NCBI GenBank assembly: GCA_018857735.1 | Contig: JABMCL010000998.1 | Span: 67,501 to 131,500, forward strand | Origin: Alviniconcha marisindica | Lineage: Eukaryota; Mollusca; Gastropoda; Provannidae | DNA length: 64,000 nt | Direction of reading: 5' to 3' | Part shown: in pieces, positions 10,009 to 24,993 of the stretch | Numbering within the stretch: position 1 is the first letter of the stretch | How the letters are laid out: each line of letters starts with the position of its first letter | The notes under the pieces: generated by a model | What the model saw: the letters and a program-made list of their open reading frames with translations, nothing else | Told to the model about the DNA's origin: nothing | Databases searched by the model: none | Made by a program: the position numbers and the translations under genes

Positions 10009-13000
10009 GTAAGTTGACACAATTTGTTTTAACCGTTTTCCCCCTTGGGTGAATTCTGGGTGATCTTCATTTCATCCCTGCAGTTGTGGTTGTGGAAGGA
10101 TACTTTGCATGTTCTTCGTGTCCTCTACACGCATACATTCATTAGCAATTGTGTGTGTAGTTTCTGGTCAGTTTTCATTATTGTGTCAGTAGTTTTTCTG
10201 TCACAATGTCAGCAAAGTAAAGATTACATTTACAGGCGTTTATAATACTTCTATTTTTTTTTATGTATGTTTTTTTTAAATTGTAATTGATTGATTGATG
10301 ATTGCTTATATAGCGCTATTCTCCACTCTCGAGCAGACTCACTGCACTTGCATATGATTCTACATGAGTGACAAGCTTTTTATAGCACATTTTTTAAATT
10401 ATTTTAATATACATTGAAGTGGTGTACTTACAGCACTGGCATGGCTGATGCCACATGAAACTGCTGCTGCCATACAACCACACACCACGTAACCTTATGC
10501 AAAGCCACATACTATTGCAGCAGTAGTTCCCTTAATTTTATATATATATTGATATTTTCATATTAAAAAGAATCTCTCTCCACAGAGAGAGAGAGATTAG
10601 AAAAGAACAGCTTTGTGTTTTTTGTTTAACTTTTTTTCTTTTTTTTTTTGGAGCTGCTACTGCTAGTGTACAATTTGCTTTGCTTCCATGCTTCCTGCCT
10701 AGAGTGTGGTAAAGTGTGTGATTATTTTTTATAGGCATGCAGATGATAGAATATTAAAATATGAATTGACAAACACTTTCCTGAAGTGCAGTATTCCAGT
10801 AATTTGTTTAGTCGCTTCACAGTCGCAGTGGGGAGATACAAAGGTGGACACAGAGAGAGAGGGAGAAAGAACAAAGGCAATTGATAACCACACTGACACA
10901 ATAGCAGTGATAAACAAATTACAATATTGTTGAGTGGAGATATTGACACAGAAGGCAGAGACAATGTCATGACCAATAATTACACTTTACAGTGGCAACA
11001 GAGTGAAAAATGAGGCATGAATACTTGTAACAAGTTATGAGCATTCAGCTTGATACACCAAAAAAATCACTTGGTTCAGACTTCAGCTGTTAAAAACTGA
11101 TTATGTTTCCAAATTGCAGTCATGTGCATTTGGTGTGACAGCAAGGGCAGGTAATCTAATCAGATGGCCGTTTTGTCCATTTTAAATTATAATGCATAAT
11201 GTGTGTGTGTATGTGTATGTGTGTGTGTGTGTCTATATGACCTTCAAAAGAAGATATGTAGAGATTATGTTAGTATTTTGTTTCCTTTATTTATATTCTG
11301 CTGTGGGGGGGGGGGGGGGGGGGGGGGGGAAGAGCTATTGTCTGTCCCCTGCAACTGTGAAGTGCTTAGGGCTTATCTCAAGATGAGGCACTTAGTACAG
11401 ACTTAGCAAGTGTTCATTGTTATTACTATTGCTAGCCAGAGTTGAATTTGTGAATCATCTGATATTTACAGGTGAAAAGATAATGCTGTAGCACCATTTT
11501 AAATTAAAAGCAGAAAATTGGAAATATGGCAGTACGCTGAACAAAATGATACATATCCTAGTGTTTTTACAGCTAAAATTAATATTAATATAGTACTAAT
11601 TGAAATTGTGAACTATTTTACACTTAAAGGGGAGGAGATATATTGTTTATACAATGACATTGTTTTACAAACAAGCAAAAATATGAGGGCAACAAAATAT
11701 TATGAACAGACTGATAGAGTTTTTAAAAAAAATTAAATATATATCAGCATGGTAATCCCAGAAGTTATGAAATGATGCAAATATAAAATGGGTTATTAAA
11801 AAAAGCAAATTTTCAAATGTAGCATACTTGGACAGGGTAGGTGTATACACTTCGTTTTTCTTTTTTGTGCTTTGCTTTGCCTAACTTTTCTAATTTAAAC
11901 TTCTTCTTCTTTTGGGGTTTAATTTGCACCTTTGTGTATTACAATTTACAGTAAAACTCGTGATTAAAGACCACCCTATTTTAACTTCTATTTAATTTTA
12001 AAGCTCCCATTTTGTCATATTGAGTCAAATTGACAAGCTGTCCTTCACTAATTGAACTCCCCACGAACTGCCTGGTCCTTCTTTAAAGATTGTTTCCTGT
12101 TGGGTTTTTTGGTGGTCACTTGTCAAGAGTCTTACTGTACCCATGTGTGTATCTGTAGACTAATAGAAACTGCTGAATAGAATCAGTTGCCCAAAACAAA
12201 ACAAACAAAAAAAGAAACAGAATCTGTATGGTGTAGTGTTGTTGTTTTAATGATTGCTGTGGTAGCTGGTGAGAGCTCTTCACTTTGTTCCAGGTTTGGC
12301 TATTCACGGAAAACTGCAAATGATCTGCAGAACATTGGCAGGAAACCTCTACCGCCAATGAATATGATGAACTTTCCACCAAGGCAAAGGAAACCCGTGA
12401 GTTACCGGCCGTCACTTTGAAATGCTCAGATTCTTTTTGAAAAATATTTATTTCATCATTAATTCATCAGTTGGTTTCCATGGTGTGTTTAAACCACCCC
12501 AAAAAAAACCTCTTCATCTTTTTTCTTAGGTTGATTTGCACAAACAGAGGTTTAGTCCCTTGTGACTCAGTCAGTTTAATTTGTCTTGAAACAGACTACA
12601 GCCAGTGATCTAAACAAAGTCCCAGTTGTTACATTCACAGGAGAGTGAGGTTGGGTTGAGGTGTATACTGGAATAACCATGTGACATGTCTGTCTGTCTG
12701 TCTGTCTGTCCCTCTCTCCTGTCTGTCTTTCTGTGTGTTAAGGCTTTTTACCACTCAACCTTTTGTAACCAAACTTGGTACGGTGGTGCATCATTGTGAG
12801 GTGAAGTGTTGTGCAAAATATTTATCCTAATTGGTGTAACTGTCATTTGGGTAAAAATCCTGGTCAGTGTAACTGTGACATTTGGGTGAAAACCCCAGTC
12901 GGTGTAACTGTGTCTTGAAACAGCCTTGTGACTCAGTGTGAAGTTTGTCTCAAGCGAAACAGCCATTGTGAGTCAACGTGACTTTGGAAATAGTTGTATA

Positions 13001-16000
13001 GGTTCTTGTTCCGTTAGAACTGGAACTGAATCTTGTCAGCTGTTCACACTGCATGTTGCACCAGTGTTTGGTGCTGCCAGTACACATAGTAATTAATGTG
13101 CACGCCTGGATCAACAGGCCTGGATCTAATTCACTGATGTGGTGATATTTGTGCCATTTTTCTTGATCTCTTGACCTGATTGTCTTTGCAGGGATTTCCT
13201 GGAGAAGATGACGACAATGAAACCAGGCAGTTGTTCAACAACGCCAATGTCTTTGGGGGTGTTTCAGGAGATAAAGACATGGTCGGATCTGTAAGTCAAT
13301 GATTGCATCAGTTTACATAGCGTTTGTGTCGCTTTTGCTTGTGATGCGTAGGTCTGTGCATTTACATGTTTCCAGTGTTGGCAGTGGGGCGTGTAACTGT
13401 TTCAAAGACAAATTTGGGTTGTGGTGCTCCCATGAAATGTATTGACTATACTTGTCCTGCTTTTCCTGACACGCAAGTCTGACTGAAAAATATGACTTTT
13501 CCAGACCTGGCCATGCTGTTTCTGTCCTACCTTGGTTGGTCCAATGATTAGCATGCATACAGTGCTTTGTTGTTGTTAAAGTAGGCTTTTTTTGATGGCG
13601 TGTGTGTGTGTTATTTTGTAAAGTCTTGAAAAGGTAACAATACAGTGTTACATGCTAGGCCCTATGCCTGCCACAAGAGTTCACCCATGTGGTTATGCAT
13701 GCAAAAAGATCACATGTGCATGGTAAGCGTCCTGTAGTCTGTATCTGAGTTTGGATTACGGAAACACCAAAAACAGTCCAGCATGTACAGAAATTGTTAG
13801 GAGTCTTCAGTCTGTAGAAGTCGGACACCAGTGGAAGAAGAACGTGGCCTCCAGTGCTCAGGACGTAATTCACGAACTGGTTCTATCTTTTTCTCTTTGC
13901 AGATCATGCCGGCTCAGTCTCCATCACAGTTGCCAGGGTTTGGTCATGGGAACTTCTACACCCCAGGTAGGTGTAACAATGTGATAATCTTTTTGGCTGT
14001 GCATCCCAGTCTTTGTGTGAGCTGGTTTAGTGTTTTGCCTGTTGGTAAGGTGTCTGACCAGGAAGCAGATGGACCCAAGGTCAGATCCATTTCAGCCTGC
14101 CTTTCTCTTTGAATGTTTTGGTTTATAGTTACTTTGCTTTAGTTGGGGGGGGCCCTAAAAAGGGATTTGGGCTGCCAGCATCCCTACACATAAAAGGTTA
14201 AAAAGAACACTGTTTATTAGGACAAAACACATAAATAGCATTCTTTTTAGCCTTTTATGTGTTTCACAACCTGTTATGTTTTGTCCTAATAAATAGTTGT
14301 TGTTTTTAACCTCTTATGTGTTGGGATCTTGTTTCAGGATGCTAGCTGTCATTCTTGTTTCAGTTCTTTTCCAGCATCCCTGTTCCTTGTTTTTTTGCAC
14401 TGGTGATGCTTGGCAGTCCCATGAGACCGATTCAAGAACTGTAAATAGATGATTCCATTCCATTCCATGTTCAGCGGCAAGCCTTGCATTACCTCAGCGG
14501 CCCATTGGCAGCGGTCAGTTCCGGAACAACACGGCCACCCCCACCAGCATGAACCCAGGGTTCCCACCCATGGGGTTGCAACAGCCACCACAGCAGCACT
14601 CGCCAAACAGGTGGCTCCCGCTCTTCCGCTTTTTTCTTTCTCTCTGTCTTTGCTTTTATTTGAGAGGTGTTCATTGGTTGTTGTTTGGGTGTGTTGTTTG
14701 GGTGACCAGGATGGGGGGGGGGTTATGAAAATGATTGTTTTAGACATGATTTCAAACTGTTTATTGGCACGCAAGCCAATTGTTTTAGACATGACTTCAA
14801 ACTGTTTATTGGCACACAAGCCAATTGTTTTAGACGTGATTTCAAGCTGTTTATTGGCACGCAAACCTGTTGTTTTAGACGTGATTTCAAGCTGTTTATT
14901 GGCACGCAAACCAATTGTTTTAGACACAATTTCAAGCTGTTTATTGGCACACGAACCAATTGTTTTAGACGTGATTTCAAGCTGTTTATTGGCACACAAG
15001 CCAATCTGAGGCAGAACAGCAGCAGCCTGGCTTACTCGTATGATCTGTGCTCATTTTATATTCAGTTCTTTCTGAAGCCTGAGTGCAGCAATACTAAATG
15101 CAGAATATTCACTCCAGCTGGGGGGAAAAATAGAGGGGACAAAATGTTTTTGGGACAAAATATATTACGTAAACATACATCAGTGTACATGTATATATAT
15201 ATATAGAGAGAGAGAGAGTTGAAAACATGCTGGCAAGCTAGAATTTTAAATTTCTACTTGTGGCACGAGATGAGCGTGTACTCAGCACCACTTTGACCCT
15301 CCATGCCCCCCCCCCCCCCCCCCCCCACCCACCACCACCCCCCCACCCCCCAAAAAAGAAAATCTATTATGAGACGGAATTTAAACCCCCACCCCCTCCC
15401 TTCCTTAGGTTGTTTTGGCTAGTTTCGGTCTATAGTTTTTTTGGTGTAGTTTTTGTTTTTGAGACACAGTTCCCATGCCTGATTTTGTAGTTTTTGTAGA
15501 CGTTGTTCTTCATTATGTTGTTCACTTTTCTGTTCCTTGCAGTATATCAGCAATAGGTCCTCGCAATATCCTGGGTAATCAGAACCAGTCAGGGCAGCTC
15601 AACAATTTGCAAAAGAGACCCACTGTAACTGGCAATTTTGGCGGGTGAGTAAACTACCTGGAGCGAAAAACAAAGAAGTAGCACAGGACTGGCAAATGAA
15701 CTATTTTGCCATGATGGCAGAGCTGTTTAAATGGAAGAGATCATAGTGATCATGGTGACAAAGCTGTTTAAATGGAGGGGATCGTAGTGATCATAGTAAC
15801 AAAGCTGTTTAAATGGAAAGGATCATAGTGATCATGATGACAAAGCTGTTTAAATGGAAGAGATCATAGTGATCATGGTGACAAAGCTGTTTAAATGGAA
15901 GGGATCATAGTGATCATGGTGACAAAGCTGGTTCAATGGAGGGGATCATAGTGATCATGGTGACAAAGCCATTTAAATGGAAAGGATCATAGTGATCATG

Positions 16001-19000
16001 ATGACAAAGTCGTTTAAATGGAAGTGATCATGGTGACAAAGCTGTTTAAATGGAAGGGATCATAGTGATCATGATGACAAAGCCGTTTAAATGGAAAGGA
16101 TCATGGTGACAAAGCCATTTAAATGGAAGGGATGATAGTGATCATGGTGACAAAGCTAGATAAATGAAAGGGATCATGATGAGAGCAAAACGGTGCACAA
16201 GGCAGGGTTTTTACAGTCCTTGAGAGTGTTGGAAAGTCCGTAACCTGTGACAGACCCCTTTTCAAGGCCTTGGAAGTGAGCGAAAACTAAGCACAGTGCT
16301 TAAAATCCTTGAAAATTTGGGGTTGTGGTAGACCGTGCTCTAATGGAGTGTCTTGACTATACTCGTGTGTTCCTTTCACCCATGCCACTGCTCCAGACAC
16401 ACAAGTCTTTGAATGAACAATAGGACTTTTCCAGACCTGGCCATGCTGTTCCTGTTGTGCCGTTTCCGTCCTACCTTGGTCGGTCCAATGATTAGCATGC
16501 ATACACAGTGCTTTGTTCTTGTTAAAGTAGGCTTTTCTGTTGACGTTTCTTTTTATGTGTGTGTGTGTGTGTTTTTTGTAGTTTGTTTGTAAAACCTCTA
16601 AAGGTCTTGAAAAAGTAACAACAACAACAAAAAAGGGGGGGGGGCTTGAAAGTCTTGTATTTTGTCTCCCAAACCCTGATATAATGACCTAAAGGAAGGT
16701 GTTTTTTTTCCCCTGCATGTACAAGCATGCTAAAATTCCATTTAAATTTCAGTTTTACCAATTATTTAAAGAAGGATGAGCAGGTAAGAGCAAATCGTTT
16801 GAAATGCCTATTTTGTTTTTTTCACTGTATGCATCAGACAATCCACACGTAAAAGCATGCACTATAACAGTACCAGCACACACTTTGTGCAGTTGCAGAC
16901 TCTTTTGTAATGAGCACAATTTTTTGTTTTCCACTGGTGCTGTGGTAAATCCTGTTTTACTGATGGAAAATAAATGTGTTCTCTTCACCAGCCAAGGGCC
17001 GATGGGGAATTACAGTACATTCGGTGGTTATGGGTCCAGTCGGTCCAGTACATGTAAGTGCCTTGGCTTTTGTGGACGTTCAGCACCTTGCAAACTGAAG
17101 GTTGGTTGGTTGGCATGGCCGTCCACCATAAAAATGGTGGTCAAGATCATACTGACATTGAAATCATCAGAACCCTCTCAAAAAGAAAGAAAAACAAGGG
17201 AAAGGATTGTTAGATACATGTTCTGAACTGCTGAATCTTTTGCAGCCAGACTTGGTATGCTGCTTGAAAGTTTACAGGCCCCATTTGAAGAGTTGAGGCT
17301 GCTGTTGAAGGTCGGGGTCATCACAAAGGTCGAAAAGTCCTTGAAATAATGTTTGTGTGTATCTCATATCTTGTGAACTGGTCAGCCTTTTTGCAACCAA
17401 ACTTTGTTTCGTTTATGTGCATCATATCAAAACAGAATGTTATGCATGATGTTGGCCCCTTTGTGCAGGGAGGGGGGCTGGAAATTGAGAAGTGGATTCA
17501 GTGGTTTATTAATAAACACACTGTTCCATAAGAAAGCCAGGACAAGTTGGTAAACTGGCTTTGGGCCTATTTCCCAAAGAAAACTGGAAGTTGGTAAATT
17601 GGCCTTGTGCCTATTTCCATAAGAAAACCAGGACAAGTTGGTAACCTGGCTTTAGGCCTGTTTCCATAAGAAAGCCAGAAGTTGGTCAGCTGGCTTTGTG
17701 CCTGTTTCCATAAAAAATCCAGGACAACTTAGTTAACTGGCTTTGGGTCTGTTTCTATAAGAAAGCCAGGACAAGTTGGTAAACTGGCTTTGGGCCTGTT
17801 TCCATCAGAAAGCCAGGACAAGTTGGTAAACTGGCTTTGGGCCTGTTTCCTTAAGAAAGGCAGGACAAGTTAGTAAACTAGCATTGGGCCTGTTTCCATA
17901 AGAAAGCCAGGGGAAGTTGGTCACCTGGCTTTGGGCCTGTTTCCATAAGAAAGCCAGGAGAAATTGGTAACCTGGCTTTGGGCCTGTTTCCATAAGAAAG
18001 CCAGGACAACTTAACTGGCTTTGGGCCTGTTTCCATAAGAAAGCCAGGAACAATTGGTAAATGGTACAGTTATTGACTGCTATGATGATTATATGACAGG
18101 ATGCGTTGCTTCATACTTCGCTTTGTCTGATCTTTACTTGGTTTGTCTGTACAGTTGATCATCCAACGCTCGACTTGTCGGACTTCCCGTCATTGAGTTC
18201 GAGGAGCAGCGTGGCCCCCAATCCTGTTCCAGCCAACAGAACGTATGGTAAGTCTCCTCTGTTCTTGGACTTCGTGGCATGGATGGGACGTCCAAGGTAC
18301 GGCTGTTCCCAGAAGCCTGTTTAGTTGGAGCAAGGCTGGTCTATTTTGGGCGTTGGTCAGAGCCAATGCCCCAGAATCTAGGTCAGCTATGCAGGTGGGC
18401 CCTCTTGAATCATCTGATAGCTGAGCGGTCCTGCTGTGGACACACTGCTGCTGCTGCTGCCAGCAGTAAATTATAGCAGCTGTCTTTCACCCCACCCTTT
18501 CCCAGCGCCATTTCACCACAGAGCTGTACAGCAGACCATTGAAAAACTCTTATTTTTGAAGTTTACCAAACATGCTTGGGACAAAAGTTTTAGTTTTGAT
18601 GTAGCAACAAAACCGTTTCATGCAAAACAACAAACTGTGCGCGGTACACTCAAAAAAGTATGAAATATACAACAACATTGTGAGGTGCACAGACCTTTCT
18701 CAGGAAAACAAGATGCATACATCACAACATCAGTGTATCCACTATAGGAAACCCTCACTTAAAATCAGGCTCCACTCTCCAGATTCTCAGACCCTGACAG
18801 TAAGACTAAATCATTTGCTGAAAGAGTTGTGTTAGTGCTTGTCCTCTCCTACCTTGTCTCTTTGTCCTCCTCTGTCTCCTTCTTCCATCTTGTCCGTCTG
18901 CCTGTCTTTCTTTCTCTCTCCCTCTGAATTGTCAGGGTGCTGTTAACAAGTTTGTTGATGATTAAGATTTTTCTAAAGTAGGTATGGTGAGCAAGCCGCC

Positions 19001-19301
19001 ACAGGAGTCCACCCCTGAGTTCAACATCACGCAAGAGGAGTTCCCTGCCTTGCCGGGATCTCAAAGTGAGTAATGCCCCTTGTCACACACCCTGTAGTGA
19101 GTAATGCCCCTTGTCACACACCCTCTCTGTACTTTGGGAGGTTTGTCTCTGTACGTGCCATCTGCTGTTTGGTTGTGCTGTGGGTGGTTTGTCTCTGGTT
19201 GTATGCATACCATTTGCAGGTGTGTCTGTGCTTTGGGTGGTGTGTCTTTGTGCGGTGGTTTGTAGACACGCCGTCTGCAGTTTTGTCTGTGCTGTGGGTG
19301 G

Positions 19302-19365
<64 letters not shown>

Positions 19366-22300
19366 CATCTGTAGTTGTGTGTGTGCTGTGGGTGGTTTGT
19401 AGACACACCGTCTGTAGCTATGTCTGTGCTGTGGGTGGTTTGTATGTACACCATCCGTAGTTGTGTGTGTGCTGTGGGTGGTTTGTAGACACATCATCTG
19501 TAGCTGTGTTTGTCTTTGTGCTCTGTGTGGTTTGTATATATACACCATCTGTAGCTGTGTCTGTACTGTGGGTGGTTTGTACATACACCACCTGTAGTTA
19601 TGTCTGTGCTGTGGGTGGTTTGTATATACACCATCTGCAGCTGTGTCTGTGCTGTGGGTGGTTTGTACATACACCATCTGTAGTTATGTCTGTGCTGTGA
19701 GTGGTTTGTATATACACCATCTGTAGCTGTGTCCATGCTGTGGGTGGTTTGTCTCTGTGCAGTGGTTTGTATACAGAGAGGTTGTATACACCATCTGCAG
19801 TTGTGTCTGTGCTGTGGGTAGTTTGTGTACACACCATCAACAGTTGTGTCTGTGCTGTGGGTGATTTGTCTCTGTGCAGTGGTTTGTATACGCACTATCT
19901 GCGGTTGTGTCTGTGCTGTGGGTGATTCGTCTCTGTGCAGTGGTTTGTATATGACTTAGTGCCAAAAGGTGTGCAAATGGGGGGTCCGATTTTTGACTGT
20001 CAATAAAATCTGTTTCAAACACTTTGTCTTGTTGTTGCTTTGTGTGTGCGTTCATAATTGGTCAGTATCACAGTGGAAACAATATGAGTCTCCAAATCTG
20101 GAGCAGCTGGAGAAATATTATTTTTTGAAAGTGAAAAGCGCCACAAATTCGACCCCTGAAAACGGACACGCTCACGGTGAGTGCTTTCGATGCTTTCATT
20201 CACGTACATGACAAATCAAAACATTACCTCAGTCACCGATTTGCACAGAGGAGATATCGCTTTACACAGTGCATATAAAATCGATTATCACTAAGTTTTG
20301 ATTTTGGAGTTAGAGGCTCGAACATTATGTGTGTTGAAATGTTTCATGACCAGCATCTGCAGACAATCTAGTGAAGAACGGACTTTCTCTTTCGTCGAAA
20401 CTTTACTCCAGTCACTGTGGTACGTCACTGCATCAGGCGCCAATGTTTTATTTTACTGCCAAATGTCTGGGTAGTTTTAAAATATATTTTGCCATTCTTC
20501 ATAAAATTGTTGCAATAAATAACGTTCAACAACGTATTAGATTAAACAAGCAAAAGGATTTTTTAAATAGTTTTTGCACTTTTGTACTGCTTCCGGTCAG
20601 CCATGTTATACATCCGGGTCATTTGCTTTTAGCACATGGCCGCATGGAAGAGACGTTCTGTTATGCGAAAGGTGTGTGGTAATATTTTTGAAGACCGTAA
20701 CATTCAACTTTATTTAAACGTTCATTGGAGATTTAGTCAGATCTTCCGGTTATACGATGATATTTATATTAGTATATGCCGAATCTTTTAAAAGTATCAG
20801 AATGTTAGCATACAGAGTGAGTTTTTGTTGCTGTCGATCTAAAGTTTGTTCAGATGCTTTTGAAAATTTGTTTTCACCGAGTTTCTTACAACATGAGTGC
20901 GTGTTGAAATTGTAATGTGCGACAGCAGATTGGTTATAAACAGTATACTCTGAGTCTGATCATACTCTTTATATATGTTTTGCTTGCGCTTAACACAGTT
21001 CGTTTTGTTTACAAACTATGTCTTCAAACAAATCATCATATATGGTAGACAATTCGAATTTATGCAGGTTAAAGTCGTCGAGTTAGATGTTGAACATTAC
21101 GATTACAACACGAGCTGTGGAAATAATAACGTTCGACATAATTATAGTGACCATGCCTGTCTGCCTTCCAGAGTTCTAAAAATGTAAGGTGCTGATCTTA
21201 ATAGCATTATTCTTTGGCTGTGATTTTTTTTAGTAATATTTATTATGATTTTTTCTATTTATTATTATTAATTCTTTCACTTTTAAGTTAACTGTTCAAC
21301 TATTTTCGTCCTAGGCACCCGAGTCAACATGACCAAGAAACGCATGGATGACAGGTTGCGTGTGTGTTTTCCTGTGACACCCAAAAGCAGCAAAAGTTGC
21401 ACTCACTCTTACTTGCTCCAGTTTCTCTTACAAAACACTTACTTGTTTGTTAAATAATAAGTATTATTTATTTTGTTATGAAAAACAAAGTACCATGTCG
21501 TCTATTTAACATTATGCTATCCACTACAACAAAATTAATGCAGCAAAAACTGTTCACTTGGAAATAGTTATGTGTCTTTATACTCTACAGTAATAAAAGT
21601 TACTGATTTATCATTTTCATCAGGAAACAAACAGCATTGTACATCTTGTTGAAATAGTAATGTACAACATATTTCTTACATCATTTGCTGTTTATGTCAA
21701 GAAAGCTTAAATTTGAGGGAAAAAATCCTCAAATCTTCCTTGTCACATATTCTATTAAAGAATAACTGTTTATGTTTCAAAATGTGTTGCGTTTTATTCA
21801 TTTAAAAATGTTCAAGATTGGCTGTATGTTGAACGTTATGTATTGCAACATACTATGCGTAGCATGCTGTTCTGTGTGACACAGAACAACAACAGTTTAC
21901 TTGGTAATACTCATGTGGATCACATCTTGTAAGATCAGTTGGGTTTTCACAGTTAACTGCATGATTAGCAGCACAGTGATGTGGGCTTTTTGTAATGTGT
22001 AATGTTCAACATCTTGTCACAAATCACACTGAAAGTCAAATCACACTGAAAGTCAAATTTCTCAGGAACGAAGAGCAGCACTGCCTTCTCCCTTCACTGG
22101 TGGATGACTTCACATGTGTTCATTCAAAAAATGCATTACTCACTCGCATCCTGTCAACTTTATTTTCTAGTATCTCTGTCCTCTTTTCTTGCACACCTTT
22201 TGGCACTAAGTCATATATGCACTATCTGCAGTTGTGTCTGTGCTGTTGTTTGTCTCTGTGCAGTCATTTGTATTCAGAGAGGTTGTACAGCTGCAGTTTA

Positions 22301-24675
22301 TGAGCTTATTTTGTTGTTTATAAGGGGAGGAGGGGGGGATAAAACTTTTATAAAATGCTGGTCTTTTGTGTGATTTATTTTACTTTTGGGCTGACTGCTG
22401 ATAAATGGTACAAGACCAAAAGATCATTGTAGACTGATATGTCACGATAAAGTGTGATATTTTCAGCTTCGTTGGCTGAGTTTGTGTGTTTTTGTTGGCA
22501 TGCTGTATTAAAAGCGTTGCAATTTGTGTTTCCTTCTGTGCTTGTATTGTTGCATATGTATTATATCAAGTGGATGGAGTTCTTCTCATTTTTGTACATA
22601 CACAGTTTTTTAAAATGTTTTTTTAACTAATGTTGCCAGGAGTGTTTAGTATGATTGGCGGGAGCTGCCACAAGTATCATTTTTGTCATGACAAAAGTTC
22701 TGTTGTGACAAACACATGTTTGGTATATATATATATATAAAAAGATTTTTAAAAAGAAGTTTTGTCGCAACAAGCATACTTTTGTTGCAACAAAAGACGT
22801 GTTCTGTCGTGAAAAACATATTTGTCATGACAAAAGTAAGCATGTCATGACAATTTTGTTGTCACAACTAAGTTATGTTTGTTGCAACAAAAGTTTTGTT
22901 ACAACAAAAATATGTTTGTCGCGAAAAAAGTTTTGTCATGACAAGCATGTGTTTGTCTTGACAAAACATTTATGTCGTGAAAAGGATACTTGTGACAGCT
23001 CCCGCCAATGATAGTGTAGGTGCTTGATTTAAGGAGAGAGAAAAACTGTTGGATCTTTGAAGAAGAAGAGGGAGTAAAGATGCCACTGACTTTTTTTCAG
23101 ATCCTCCCACACAGTCATCAGATCCATCAGCAAAAACAGTAAGTCCTTTTTCATTCTCCCTTTACTCTAGTGTTTTCTTTTTGTTTTTCATTTTTCATTA
23201 TATCATCTACAGCCATACAGGTTGTTTTCTTTTATGAGATCATCTACAGGCATAGAGGTTGTTTACTTTTATGAGATCATCTGCAGCCGTAGAGGTTGTT
23301 TACTTTTATGAGATCATCTACAGGCATAGAGGTTGTTTTCTTTTATGAGATCATCTACAGGCATAGAGGTTGTTTACTTTTATGAGATCATCTACAGCCA
23401 TACAGGTTGTTTTCTTTTATGAGATCATCTACAGGCATAGAGGTTGTTTACTTTTATGAGATCATCTGCAGCCGTAGAGGTTGTTTACTTTTATGAGATC
23501 ATCTACAGCCATAGAGGTTGTTTACTTTTATGAGATCATCTGCAGCCGTAGAGGTTGTTTACTTTTATGAGATCATCTGCAGCTGTAGAGGTTGTTTACT
23601 TTTATGAGATCATCTGCAGCTGTAGAGGTTGTTTACTTTTATGAGATCATCTGCAGCCATAAAGGTTCTTTACTTTTATGAGATCATCTGCAGCCATAGA
23701 GATTGTTTACTTTTATGAGATCATCTGCAGCTGTAGAGGTTGTTTACTTTCATGAGCTCATCTGCAGCCATAGAGGTTCTTTACTTTTATGAGATCTGCA
23801 GCCATAAAGGTTCTTTACTTTTATGAGATCATCTGCAGCCATAGAGGTTGTTTACTTTTATGAGATCATCTGCAGCCATAGAGGTTGTTTACTTTTATGA
23901 GATCATCTGCAGCCATAGAGGTTGTTTACTTTTATGAGATCATCGCAGCCATAGAGGTTGTTTACTTTTATGAGATCATCTGCAGCCATAGAGGTTGTTT
24001 ACTTTTATGAGATCATCTGCAGCCATAGAGGTTGTTTACTTTTATGAGATCATCTGCAGCCATAGAGGTTGTTTACTTTTATGAGATCATCTGCAGCCAT
24101 AGAGGTTGTTTACTTTTATGAGATCATACGCAGCCATAGAGGTTGTTTACTTTTATGAGATCATCTGCAGACGAAGAGGTTATTTTCTTTCATTATATCA
24201 TCTGGAGCCATAGAGGTTATTTTTTGTCAGTGGAGAGTCAGTCAGCAACACAGCTTGTCTTGCCACCTGCTGATTGGAATGTTTGTGAAGTTAACAGCAA
24301 ATAAATGCACATACTTGTAGCAGCTTAGGCACTCACGTGACTCAGCCACTTGAATAAGGTGTACCGCTTCTCTTCCTTTGGCCAAGTCTTGTCTCAGTGT
24401 GCTCTACTGTTGTCACATTCTCTCTGGATTGGCTACCGCAGGAGGCTTCCTCCCACTCCCCCCTCCTCTCCCCACCCTCCAGTTTAACGAGCATTTGCAA
24501 CTGTAATCACTTGACAGTTAATTACTATGTACCTTTACTGTTTGCAGCCCACAAGCACACCGACTGGATTCGACCCAATGGGCAATCGAGATGGTACGAA
24601 GTTTACCACAGACAAGTTGCCTGGGGGGCAAGTTCCCAAGAGGGGAATCCAAACGCATTCTGATGGTGAGCTCGC

Positions 24676-24760
<85 letters not shown>

Positions 24761-24768
24761 CCTCCCTC

Positions 24769-24846
<78 letters not shown>

Positions 24847-24899
24847 ATCCTTGTAAAATAAAGCTCCAGTTCTTGTAAAATAAAGTTTTTGAGTTTGAG

Positions 24900-24993
<94 letters not shown>

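Noticed and set aside
14349..15009. Open frames of 186-216 codons on both strands
   Set aside because: Most of their length is the 45-bp minisatellite; only 14475-14610 is real coding, in a different frame (CNOT2).
23208..24220. Regular 37-bp array, resembling a CRISPR array in unit length
   Set aside because: There are no unique spacers: the units are contiguous and near-identical, and the DNA is from an animal nucleus.
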